Positions 1-11,800 of a stretch of DNA of 64,000 nt are shown one piece after another. The notes beneath the pieces were generated by a model. It had not been told where the DNA came from, ran no database searches, and saw only the letters and a program-made list of their open reading frames with translations. A program made the position numbers and the translations under genes. Positions within the stretch are counted from its first letter, which is position 1. Every line of letters begins with the position of its first letter. The DNA lies in NCBI GenBank assembly GCA_947650365.1, contig OX393557.1:46749979-46813978 (forward strand). The letters are read 5' to 3'. The stretch comes from Chamaelirium japonicum (Eukaryota > Streptophyta > Magnoliopsida > Liliales > Melanthiaceae).

Positions 1-480
1 CCCTCCGGTCTCCCTCCACCCGGCAACCCCCCCTCCGGCCTCCCCGACCCCTCCCCTCCGCCCGCCCGCCCCCCCCCCCCCCCCCCCCCGACCTCTCCCC
101 TCCACCCACCCGGCCCCCCCTACCCCTCCTCTCCGCCCGTCCGACCCCCCCGACCCCTCCCCTCCACCTGCCCGACCCCCTCGACATCTCCCCTCCACCC
201 GCCCGGCCCCCCGACCCCTCCCCTCCGCCCGTCCGCCCCCCCCGAACCCTCCCCTCCACCCGCCCGGCCCTCCCGACCCAGGAGCCCCCCCCCTCCGGCC
301 TCTCCTCCGCCCGGCAGCCCCCCCTCCACCTGGCAGACACCTCCGGCCTCTCCTCCACCCGGCAGCCCCCTCTCCGGCCCCCTCTGCACCCCGCAGGCCC
401 CCCTCTACTCTCCCCTGCATCCCCGTACCCTCCTGCACCCCCTGAAGCCCCACCGCCCCCCTTCTCCTTTGTACTGAACT
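1..480. repeat. C-rich degenerate minisatellite
   Basis: Nearly pure C/T/G with motifs such as CCCTCCGGCC, CCCGACCCCTCCCCTCC and CACCCGCCCGG repeated in irregular order, plus a C homopolymer of about 21 bases near 69-89. Open frames here are by-products of composition. It directly precedes copia-like sequence on the plus strand, so it may be an expanded proline-rich stretch or linker of that element, but nothing proves this. Confidence 0.8.
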
Positions 481-1742
481 GCCCGTCTCCTCTGTACGGA
501 CTACCTTAGACCTCCCTTGTGCCGGCTCGCCCCCGTACTTCAGGGGTATGGCTTCCTACAGCATCTCTCGGCTCCCATACTGCCTGCACACAGTCGCTGA
601 TCGTTGAGTCCCTCCGTCTCCTCGTTTTGATGCTATTCTCGGGCCACGTCCCTCCACCATGTCAGTCGACTGTGGACGTCGTCAGGGTCCCCTCCGCCAT
701 GATGGCGAGACTGCTGCTGCTGATCTCCCTACTCCAGCACCGCCTCCACCACTCCTGCTCCATCTCGGTCTTACTCCGACTGCCTCCAGCGCTTTGAGGA
801 GTTACTGTTGCGATACCTCGCCTCCACCAGCTCTTCGACAGATCACAGTCTCTCTGCCACTCCGAGTACTTCTGCTCAGTCTCGGTCTTACTCCGACCGC
901 CTCCAGCGCTTTGAGGAGTTACTGTTTCGATACCTCGCCTCTACCAGCTCTTTGACAGCTCACAGTCTCTCTGCCACTCAGGGTACTACTACTCTATGGA
1001 TCTTCGACTCGGGTGCCTCCTGCCACCTTACCTCCGATCCTTCTGTCCTCACGGATTGTAGCCCTGCTCCTACTCACATGGGGATCCACACTACTGACGG
1101 GACTCGTGTACCCATTTCGTAGTGTGGATCCATCACCCCTGCCTCCGATCCCACTGGTCGCCTAACCTTACCTCGTGTTTACCTTGCTCTCCGCTTAAAC
1201 ATTAACTTAATATTTGTTAGTTCTCTTTGTGACTCGGGCTTGATCATTACATTTACTTCTTCTTCTTCTTATGTGCAGGATCCGCGGACGGGTCAGAGAG
1301 TTAGACTGGGTCGTCGAGCAGGGGGACTCTATCAGTTGGATCACCTTTAGGTTCCCACTTCCACTCCGTCAGCTCTGTCTGTTACCTCTGATGCCGATTT
1401 GTGGCATAGAAGGTTAGGTCACATATCCAGTGATCGACTTCAAAGCGTTTTTCGCTCTGGCGCTTTGGGTCGGGTGTCCTTCTCCCCTCTCTCTGTCTGT
1501 ACTGGGTGTCGATTAGCAAAGCACCTTGCTCTTCTTTTTTCTACTAGTGTTTTCCGTTCCAGCGCCCCTTTTGATCTCGTGCACTCTGACGTGTGGGGTC
1601 CTGCTCCAGTTGCCTCTTTTACTGGTTTTTTGTATTATGTGAGCTTCATAGATGATTACTCCCGCTGCACCTGGGCCTATCTCATGCGTCGCCGCTCCGA
1701 GATTCTTCATATTTACAGGACTTTCACTACTATGCTTCACAC

Positions 1743-2789
1743 CAAGGTACAAAATCTCACGATATTTCGCGAAATATCGCGAAATATCTCGGTTTTCCCA
1801 GACCTCGGCACGAAATGTCTACTGCGATATCAAACGAAATGGAAATCACGATAATATCGCGATATTTCGCACGATATATTTGTCGGCACGAAATATAGCG
1901 ATATTTTGTGGAAATTTCGAGATATTTCAGGATTTTGGCACTAAAATATTGGGACTGACTGGTTATAAAAGAGGACTGGGGGTTTCGGTTTCAGCAGCTT
2001 ATTTACATATAATAACATTTAAATGTTATTATATGTAAATAAGCAAATACCCCCCATTTGATTTCAATAAAAATATCAAAAAAATCAAAAACCAAGTGAA
2101 TCAAAAAGTAGGTTTTCAGTTTTAGTAGGAGAAAACAGTTTTTTCGGTTTTTCATTAAATTTGTATGTTGAGAAAAGTGGTTAAATCAACTCATTTTTAG
2201 CTCAAAAAATTCCACAAGATGTAGAACTACAAGTACATCTAGAAAACCATGGTCCGTCAAAGAAAATTTTGAATGTATAAAAACTTTTCTTTATAAAAAC
2301 TCATTTTTTCAGACTTTGTAAAAAAACAGTTTTGCATTTCAGCATAATTTTTGCACGATTTCAAACTTGCACAACTTTCTTGTTTTAAGTCCATTTTCAA
2401 AATCGTTTGAAGCATTAATTTAACAATCAACTAATCTTTATTTTGGAAATATTTTTCTTCACCAAAAAGATTAAAAACCATTTTAAAAACATAGATCAAA
2501 ACATGACCAAACAAGATTGCACAAGACTCACAGACTCAAATGCAGAATACATGCTTTGTGATGCTCTACACCCGTAGATAGGGTATAAATATTATCTGAG
2601 TGTTCTAAAACGTGTATCTATACTTAGTTTATGACTATCCAGAGTTTCATTCAAAAATTCTATTAAAAAATCAATATTTTCACCTTTCCATCAAATCACA
2701 ATATTTCCACACTGTCGAAATATTTCCACGAAATATTTCCATTTTCCAGGAGGTCGAAATATTGACCGAAATGGAAATTTCGAACCTTG
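1743..2789. mobile_element. Non-autonomous hAT element nested in copia integrase
   Basis: 1047 bp flanked by a perfect 8-bp target duplication CTTCACAC (1735-1742 and 2790-2797). Ends are inverted repeats: CAAGGTACAAAATCTC at the left and CAAGGTTCGAAATTTC read inward from the right. CA-start termini with an 8-bp duplication are hAT hallmarks. Subterminal regions are packed with CGATATTTCG/CGAAATATCG-type motifs, typical of transposase-binding subterminal repeats. No transposase is encoded. A 48-bp perfect palindrome sits inside. Confidence 0.9.
1997..2044. repeat. 48-bp perfect palindrome inside hAT element
   Basis: Bases 1997-2020 (starting GCTTATTTACATATAATAAC) are the exact reverse complement of 2021-2044, with no spacer. 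Pairing stops one base beyond on each side. It lies in the AT-rich centre of the nested hAT copy. Confidence 0.95.
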
Positions 2790-3153
2790 CTTCACACCCA
2801 GTTTGGTCGGCGCATTAAGACTTTTCGGTCTGATTGTGCCCATGAGTATCTCTCCTCTGAGATGCGCGAGATCCTTCAGACTCACGGCACTCTTCACCAA
2901 CAGTCATGTCCCCACACCCATGAACAAAACGGAGTAGCCGAGCGCAAACATCGCCATATCCTCGAGACAGCACGAGCTCTACTTCTATCTACTTCTGTTC
3001 CACATTCCTACTGGGATGAAGCTGTCCTGACCGCTGTTCACCTCATCAATATCACTCCGTCCTTATCCCTCTCTGATGTTTTCCCGTACGAGCGGCTTTA
3101 CTCCACATCTCCTGACTACTCTCTTCTTCGTACCTTTGGGTGCATGTGTTTCA

Positions 3154-3704
3154 CAAGGTTCTAAAAAGCGCTAGGCGCTAGTCGGGCGGTGGGGGGTCGC
3201 CTAGCGCCTAGGCGGCCTAGGCGGCGCCTAGGCGTTTTGTCTTTTTTTAAATTATTTTAATTATTATTTTGATATTATATAATATATATATATATATATA
3301 TATGTTTAAAAATTAATATAAGTTCAAGATTATCCCAAGCCATTATTTTAAAGAACAAGTATATAACCATAATTCAAGATTGAGTGATTAACAAGAACAA
3401 AAGCAAACATGGTCCGCTTGGCCAGCCACAGCCCGCCTGGTCCGCCTGGCCAGCCTCAACCCGCCTGGCCCGCCTGGTCAGCCTCACCCTGCCTGGCTCG
3501 CCTGGTCCGCCTGGCCAGCCTCAGCCCGCCTAGACCGCCTGGTCAGCCGCCTTGCCCCGCCTAGACCGCCTAGGCGGCCGCCTAGCTCCGCCTGGGAGCT
3601 TGGCCGCTTTTCTGGAGCGCCTAGGGCCTAGGCGAGGCGGTGGGGGGCCGCCTAGCGCCTAGGCGCCGCCTAGGCGGCCGCCTAGACCGCTTTTTAGAAC
3701 ACTG
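3154..3704. mobile_element. Non-autonomous hAT element (GCGCCTAGG-rich) nested in copia
   Basis: 551 bp flanked by an 8-bp duplication matching at 7 of 8 bases (GTGTTTCA 3146-3153, GTGTTTCG 3705-3712). Termini are inverted: CAAGGTTCTAAAAAGCG at the left and CAGTGTTCTAAAAAGCG read inward from the right. Subterminal blocks are dense arrays of GCGCCTAGG/GCCTAGGCGG motifs on both sides. The core is AT-rich on the left and holds degenerate CCGCCTGGCC repeats on the right. No coding capacity. Confidence 0.9.
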
Positions 3705-5884
3705 GTGTTTCGTCCTCCTCCTTCCCCATGAGCGCACCAAACTCTCTGCTAGGTCTGTTAGGTGTGTTCACTTAGGACTCAGTCGGGAGCACAAGGGCTA
3801 CCGATGCTACGATCCCTTGGCTGGCCGGATCCGTGTCTCTCGCCATGTCTCCTTTGTAGAGGATGTCCCGTACTTTTCCACTGAGTCCCGGGATCTTCCC
3901 TCACCACTTACGTCATCTTCTACGTCGTCACCCCCTTTCACCATCCCCTTCCTACCTCCGTATCTTGCTCCCACGCTCACTTTTCTGGTTGAGTCTCCTC
4001 TACCTTCCTCGCCTCCCCTGTCTCCACCACCTTCATTGTCTCCACCACCTACCCCGCCACCTCCCTCTCCCCTGTCACCTCCACTACCACCACTTATCAC
4101 ACGTGTCTACGTTCGTCACTCCACAGTTCCTCCCACCGAGTTTGTCGCCACTGGTACTACTTTACCTACAGCTGCTCCCACCTCTTCGGCCGCGGATCAC
4201 TACCCTTCGCGCGAACATCACCTTCCTGACCGATATGACTACTCCCCTGACAGGTTTGGTTACTCTGTGTTTACTCCTGTTTCTCCTGACACTTCTGGAC
4301 ACTCTATTGTTGCCTCCTACTTTCCGTCCTACCAGGCCTTCCTTACAGCTCTTCATACCCACCGGGAGCCCCAATCGTACCGTGAGACAGTTGTATACCC
4401 AGAGTGGCGATAGGCCATGACAGTCGAACTTGAGGCCTTTCAGCGGACTCAGACGTGGGATTTGGTTCCTTGTCCCACTGGCTCGGTTCCTGTTAGCTGC
4501 AAATGGATCTTCAAGATCAAGACTCGACCTGATGGGTCCATTGAGCGGCATAAGGCGCGCCTTGTTGCTCGTGGTTTCTCCCAGGAGTATAGGATTGACT
4601 ACGAGGAGACGTTTGCTCCAGTGGCTCGGATGACTACCGTTCGCACCCTCTTAGCTGTGGTAGCTGCTCGAGGGTGGCCTCTACATCAGATGGATGTGAC
4701 CAACGTATTTCTCCACGGTGATCTCTCAGAGGTGGTATACCTGGCTTCTCCACCGGGCGTCCCTGCTCCTTCAGGTCACGTATGTCGTTTGCGCCGAGCC
4801 ATCTATGGGCTCAAGCAGGCCCCTCGTGCCTGGTTTGAGCAATTCCGCAATGCAGTCCTAGCCGTCGGGTTTGTTGAGCGCCACTCTGACTATGCCCTGT
4901 TCACTCGCTGCTCCAGTCAGGGTATTGCAGTTCTTCTCTATGTGAATGATATGATCATCACCGGGGATTGACAGTGCCACCATAGCGTCCCTTCAGCGCC
5001 ACCTCCAGAGTCAGTTTGAGATGAAAGATCTGGGCCCTCTTCGCTACTTTTTGGGCCTCAAGATTGCCCGGTCAGCTCGTGGTCTGTTAGTCTCCCAGCA
5101 AAAGTACATCTCCGATATCTTTGCTGATGCTGCTCTTACTGACTCTCGCACTGCTGACACACCCATGGAGCTCAATTTGAAGCTTCTTTCTATAGATGGT
5201 GAGCCACTCCAGGATGTCTCCCGCTACCAGAGGCTGGTTGGGATGCTCGTCTACCTCACTATGACCCGGCCAGACATTGCCCATGCTGTTGGCATTGTCA
5301 GTCAGTTCGTTCAGGCTCCCCGTTCGGTTCACTATGCAGTAGGCCTTCGGATTATCCGCTACCTCCGAGGCACCATCACCCGCTCACTACTTTTTTCCTC
5401 TATCTCTCCGTTGGTGCTGCGTGCCTACTCCGATGTAGATTGGGCAGGAGATGTAGCCACTCGCCGTTCTACTACCGGATACTGTGCATTCCTTGGTGAT
5501 TCTATCATTTCTTGGTGAAGCAAGAAACAGGAATCTGTTGCTCGCTCAAGCACCGAAGCCGAATACACCACCGCAGAGATTGTCTGGCTTCGCCGCCTTC
5601 TACTAGACCTGGGAGTTGTGATATCCGGGCCCACGCCTCTCTTCTGTGACAACCGGAGTGCTATTCAGATTGCTAGCAACCCGGTATTCCATGAGCGGAC
5701 AAAACATATTGAGGTTGATTGTCACTATGTTCGCCAGGAGTTTCTCGACCACACCATCTCCTTGCCATTCATTTCATCATCGGAGCAGACTGCTGATTTT
5801 CTGACAAAGCCCTTACGATTGCTCGCTTCCGGCATTTTATCGGCAAACTCTCGGTCCATGATCCACCGTGAGTTTGAGGGGGAG

Positions 5885-6031
5885 TGTTAATGTAAAGAGA
5901 TGGGTCGGGTTATATGTACAGTCGGGTCGGGTTGTGTGTGTATACATGTACATATATATTGGGTTTCAGTCCCTCAATGAGAAGCATTCCATTATCTCCA
6001 AACCCTAGTCTTCATCTCCTAAGTCCTAACA
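5885..6031 (+). repeat. 3' LTR of the Ty1/copia element
   Basis: 147 bp bounded by TGTTAATG and CCTAACA (TG...CA ends), placed right after a GA-rich polypurine tract (GAGTTTGAGGGGGAG) at the end of the RNase H region. The short LTR length is usual for many plant copia lineages. Its partner 5' LTR would lie left of the window. Confidence 0.75.
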
Positions 6032-6880
<849 letters not shown>

Positions 6881-6920
6881 GGACGAAGGTCTGCCTCCTC
6901 CATCTTTAACATTTACCACC

Positions 6921-7090
6921 ACCGGCTTCTTACATCTCCGGCATTCAACACCAATAGCTCTTGTCATCTCCGTCATCCACCACTATTGGCTTCTTCCATC
7001 TCTGGCATTCACCGCCAACAGCTCTTGTCATCTCCGGCATTCACCGCCAACAGCTCTTGTCATCTCCGGCATTGACCATTGCCAGCTTCC
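6921..7090. repeat. 32-33 bp minisatellite
   Basis: About five imperfect tandem copies of a 32-33 bp unit built on CTTGTCATCTCCGGCATTCA followed by CCGCCAACAG. The last two units are nearly identical. An open frame runs on to about 7519 but matches no family I recognise, so I treat it as repeat-derived. Confidence 0.7.
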
Positions 7091-8501
7091 TCTCCTTTCG
7101 GCATCGACCCCCACCAACACCATCCTCCACCCACCGGTCTCTCCATTATGGCTAGACCAGACTATCGACATCCGCCACTTCTGGCTTCCTCCACTTCACT
7201 AGCCGACCTCAACACCGTCGTCCTCGACCACTGTCAGGCTTTCTTCATCTTCGGCCTCTACCACCATCAAGCTTCCTTCATCGCTGGCCTCAACTTGAGC
7301 TGTCATCACGATCTACGTGGGTCTCGTCAGGAGTTTCTTAGCAGTGCGGGAAATCAAGAGGGTAAACCAATGTTTGGAACGGCTAGTCTGTTCTTTTGGG
7401 CCGAAAATAACTGTGGAAACGAATTAATGAGCAGAATTAGGTTTCCGTCCAAATTTTCGGCGTTCTTTTGCCGATCAAATCGTGGAAAGGGGATTTTCAG
7501 GTGGATGTATTTCTACTAAACCTGCAGAAATTCTCTTTCCCTTCATTGCCCTGTTTAAAAAAAAAAAAGATTTCCACTGTTTGATTTCTTTCTTTTATTT
7601 CCCTGCTAAAAAAAACAAAGAAAATTAAACGGCTTGAAAAGAATTTCCGCAGAAATGAATTTCTGCAGAAATTGTTTCCTTTATTTTATTTCCTAGGAAA
7701 CTAAAAGAACATGAACTCTTTAGATCAAATACAACTCCTAGACAATTGAGGGATGGAAAGCACTGATGAAGACAACTGTTTCCATCGCCCGAGGCACGAG
7801 TACCAACAAGGGCACTCCAAAATTCGGGAGTGTTGCCTCATCCAATTACCATAGTATCCTGCACTATGTGCCCACCACCTTTTCTGCGCTGGGCCTCAAC
7901 GGACTTGCGCCTAGCGCCTCTGCACTTTTGTGAGCCAATGAATTCCGCGAGCTGGGTCTTTGCACGATGAGCTCTTCACCTATTCGTCACTAGGCTTCAA
8001 CCGACCAACGCCGATGCACTCCTGTGCATCTCGCATGCATGTTCATTTCGCGAGGTCAGTTTGATGCGCTATGTGTACCTGCCCATGCATGCTTAGATCC
8101 TTGCTCCCTCCTTTGCAAAACTCCAGGTGTATAGCCCATCTTAAGTTTGGGAGAGGATGCATTTCCTCTTGTTGTATTTTCCTTTATTTTGTGTGTGATG
8201 CTCTCATCCATTGCAAACTCCATGCAAAGGTATGATTACTAACAATGAATTTCATTGAAATTTAGTTGTTTTGATTAGAAAATCTAAAGAGAAAAAGAGC
8301 GCAGTATTATAGCTGCCATTTCAAATGAAACTGTAAACTGCAAGTTATGATAGAAACTAGCAAAGATATTAAACTAAGGGCATGGGATCATATTGCTTTT
8401 CTTATGATTAGCGAAAAAAAGCAACTGAGTTGAAGGCTAAACTCACATAAACAAGGAGTTGAAGACCAGATTCACATCAATAGTAGTTGGATTGAACTAT
8501 C
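7091..8501. other. Noncoding stretch, no gene recognised
   Basis: Contains A/T homopolymers at about 7556-7625, and at 8120-8160 the string CCCATCTTAAGTTTGGGAGA. That string resembles the purine-tract context found near the 3' end of some plant gypsy elements, but no LTR or coding motif supports that reading. I searched for SMT1 exon 6 on the minus strand here and did not find it. Confidence 0.4.
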
Positions 8502-8506
8502 AGCAT

Positions 8507-8805
8507 TGTTAGATACCCTCACACCACAAAACCCGGGTTATAAGGGGAGGGCCATAGCGGGTATATAAAGCGGGTGTAAGATGTCCCCCTTTACCAATGT
8601 GGGACTAACCGGTGGACTTCCTCAACACTCCCCCTTGGAAGGGGCCGCACCCGGAGGGAGACGGTGAACCCAGCTCTGATACCATGTTTAGATACCATCA
8701 CACCCCAAAACCCGGGTTGTAAGGGGAGGTCCAGAGCGGGTATATAAAGCGGGAGTAAGGTGCCCCCTTTACCAATGTGGGACTAACCGGTGGACTTCCT
8801 CAGCA
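8507..8805 (-). mobile_element. TRIM element, complete ends, 5-bp target duplication
   Basis: 299 bp. Two 121-bp LTRs (8507-8627 and 8685-8805) flank a tiny internal domain. Read on the minus strand, the LTR ends in TAAACA and is followed by TGGTATCAGAGC, the primer-binding site complementary to initiator tRNA-Met (plus 8673-8684). A polypurine tract abuts the other LTR. The target duplication AGCAT is perfect (8502-8506, 8806-8810). There is no coding capacity, as usual for TRIMs. The LTRs differ at roughly 8-9% of sites, so the insertion is old. It lies in SMT1 intron 5. Confidence 0.93.
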
Positions 8806-8886
8806 AGCATCATCAATAAGATGCAATAATCTATTGAACAGAATCCAGATGATTCAGGAATAAACAAACTATGCCAATGAGTTCAC

Positions 8887-11800
8887 CTGAATCTAGAAAT
8901 TTCTCGAAGTGGTCCACCAATTCCACAACCCACATCCAATACCTAAGATGACAGGTAAAAGATCAATCTCAGCCTTTTATCAGATGTCTAAGTTATAAGC
9001 ATGTTAAACATTATGTCATGAAGCAAGAAGAAACCAACAAAACCTTCATTCCTCTCTTCAAGCCTAGTTGCAGGGCAAGAAAGTGTTCATGTCGTTTGAT
9101 GCTTTCCCGTAATGACTCCCCTTTCCATCTTCAGAAGTGTAGTTAGTTTATAAGGAATAGCCCGAATAATCCAAATTGTGCAAAATGTAAAATAACCCCC
9201 CTTGGTGTTTTCATATCTCAGCTAAGGCTGAGCTTCTTATTGTTCAGTAATATAAGTAATGCTAACCTGGGAGCAAAGTGAAAGGATTCTCCCCATCCAA
9301 ATTCATAAAAGCTGGTTGCAAGATCATAGTATTTATTTACCTAAAATACAAGAAATAAACATGACATCATGCCTAATTATGATTATATCAGATATATAAC
9401 TCAAATGGTATAACATTAGATTTTGTCTCCTATTCAGATCATTGTAAAACTCTTTACGGGCCATAGTTTTTTTTTTTTTTTGAGAAATCCCTCCTGTGGA
9501 TGAGGGGGGGGGGGGGGGGGGGGGGGTTCGGCCTTGACCCCTACCAGTTTATTAAAAGGAAAGGAAATACAAGTTATGCTCAACGACATCAAAACACCCA
9601 AAAAGGACCCAACCAATGCCGGCTAACCCGAATAGGCAAAAAACTCTAAACAAGAGAAAATGAATGACCCCTACTGAAACATAACTTCAATGCAAAAACA
9701 TATTGGCCTGGTCTCACAAGCAGATACTTTTGTGAAAAATAGAGTAACTTAATTAATCAATGAAAGTTGTCTCATATGATAAAGTTCAGAGAAGGGAAAG
9801 TGGCCTTGACTTCAAAATTATCACATGCTTTGGAAGGAAATCACAATAGGGCATTTTAACTTACATAATCAAGTAAAAATCAAGTTTGTGTACATTGATA
9901 GAGTGTACATAGTATTCAACCTTATATAAACCAAGAGATCTCCTTTAATTATTAGAAGAAATGCCGATAACAGATAATTGCATGCGGTGCTTTATGCTTC
10001 AGTAGTGAAGGCCTATATAATTTAAGGTATGGTCTGTGTACTAATGATTACTCTTGCTCATGCAAAAACTCAAAATTAGAAATTTAATACAGTTCATACG
10101 TGCAGTAATATGATCTAAACTAAAGCTCCCTTCTCCTTTTGTTTAGATATGGTTAGATCATAACACAAATTAAACTCACACCATCACCCAATGAACACTT
10201 TATACGCATATTGTTGACACCATGAATGACTCACAAACCAGGGTAGTGAAGAACTAATGAAATGGCGAATAGAATTCAGTCACGTGACTACTTTATAAAA
10301 TAGTGACTACAATCACAATTGATTGGCCAATACCGAAGTGATGCGTGATGATCCAAACCATGTTCGAACCAAGTAGTGAACGCGACTTGGTCGACCATCA
10401 GTCTCTACACTCTCCCACAAACAGAAAATGGTCGATCACGATCGAAGGGACGAATGATGTGGTCAACACAGGATGAGGATGCGTGTTGCGGAAGTTCTAG
10501 GAACTGATAAGAGTGGAGCTGAAGCTGCAAGGGAAAGAATCATTCATTACCGCTCTTGGAGCCTATAAAGGGTAGGACATTGGGAGAACGGAGAACAAGA
10601 ACTCAATATCCAATAACACTGGGCCAATGTCCCTATTTTATAAAATTCATAGTGTAATTTTCCTTTTTGCAATCGACTGAAGTTGTTTTCCTTTCGGTTA
10701 TGTAGCCGTAACATTTCATTTTTTGCAATTGATCGAGGTTGATTTATTTCTTGATTGAGGCGTATTTTTACTTTCCATGTACTCGTTACTTTTATGCAAA
10801 AGACAATAACCATAACCATAACGATCAAGCCATGTCCTATCTAACTTGGGGCCGGATCTATGAATCCTTCTTCACCTTTCATTTCTATTTTGGGCTATAT
10901 TTGTTGTCAATGAAAGTTTTTCCATGTCTTTTCTAACAAATTTCATCAATGTTCTTCTAGATCTTCGCCTCCTCCTTGGATCTTCCACACTAATATGGGA
11001 TCCTCTCCTTATCTAGGCCACCTCCGCTCTACATTGTGTATGTCCAAACCATCTTAATGTATTATCCATTATCTTGTCCTCAATTGGTGCCACTCCAACG
11101 CTTTATCTAATACACTCATTCCTCACTCTATCCATTTTAGTCTTTTCTCACATCTGCCTCAGCATCCTCAGCTCTGCCACACTCATCTTTCGTTATGCAT
11201 ATGGATTGCAATTCTTGTACTTGTCTTTCAATTCCGACGAATTTAATTTCTAAGCTCTTTAGATTCCTTCAAACCTTTCCATTCCATGCAAATGCCATTA
11301 TATTGTTTTTAAATTACCTAACCTATCATCAAATTATCCTTACATTTCATGCAACTTATCATTTAATTTGAATTCGTTCTCTATTTTAAATCACTTCTTC
11401 GTATTTCAAGCAATTTTCTTTTCCAACAGTGTCTTACCTTTCTTTACACTTTCATTTCTTAGTCATAGCTTTTAGGATCTACAAAAGTCCTCTTAATTAG
11501 ATCAGCAAAATCTTGATGGAAGTTGGTTCCAAAAGCTTCCAACAATTACCCGTATCAGTGGCCAGAGTCGAGCAGTCCTCGTACGGATAGATCGATTACC
11601 TTATCATCCTGACATTTGGGATAACATTATTTGGTAACCCGATTGGTCAACTGAATCGTTTGTTCTTTGTCACTCCCGCACACACCCAATCAACAACATA
11701 TTTTGGATGCCATTCCGTTATGGACACGAAGAGATCATGGATCAACCCAGCTCCGCCTCGGTGCTGACAAAACGGATATTAACGGCCAGATGACACCAAC

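Larger units (their letters stand above)
481..6031 (+). mobile_element. Ty1/copia LTR retrotransposon, broken, 5' LTR outside window
   Basis: Copia pol order is readable on the plus strand: aspartic protease with DSGA near 1007-1020, the GAG-pre-integrase motif (HRRLGHIS) near 1405, the integrase core starting near 1560 and resuming after 2797 (HEQNGVAERKH), reverse transcriptase at about 4417-4971 (KWIFKIK, ARLVARGFSQ, AIYGLKQAPRAW), RNase H at about 5021-5880, a purine tract, then a short 3' LTR at 5885. The order protease-integrase-RT-RNase H is diagnostic for Ty1/copia. It is a fossil: several reading-frame breaks plus two nested hAT insertions in the integrase region. The left end and 5' LTR are not in the window, so no LTR-based age can be given. 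It probably lies in an intron of SMT1, antisense to that gene. Confidence 0.93.

Noticed and set aside
120-389. Glycine-rich open frame at the left edge
   Set aside because: Low-complexity C-rich DNA read on the minus strand.
7079-7519. 146-codon open frame downstream of the 32-bp minisatellite
   Set aside because: No recognisable domain, starts in repeat sequence and lacks splice or promoter context.
8100-8160. Possible gypsy purine tract and LTR start (CTTAAGTTTGGGAG)
   Set aside because: No LTR pair, primer-binding site or pol motif nearby.
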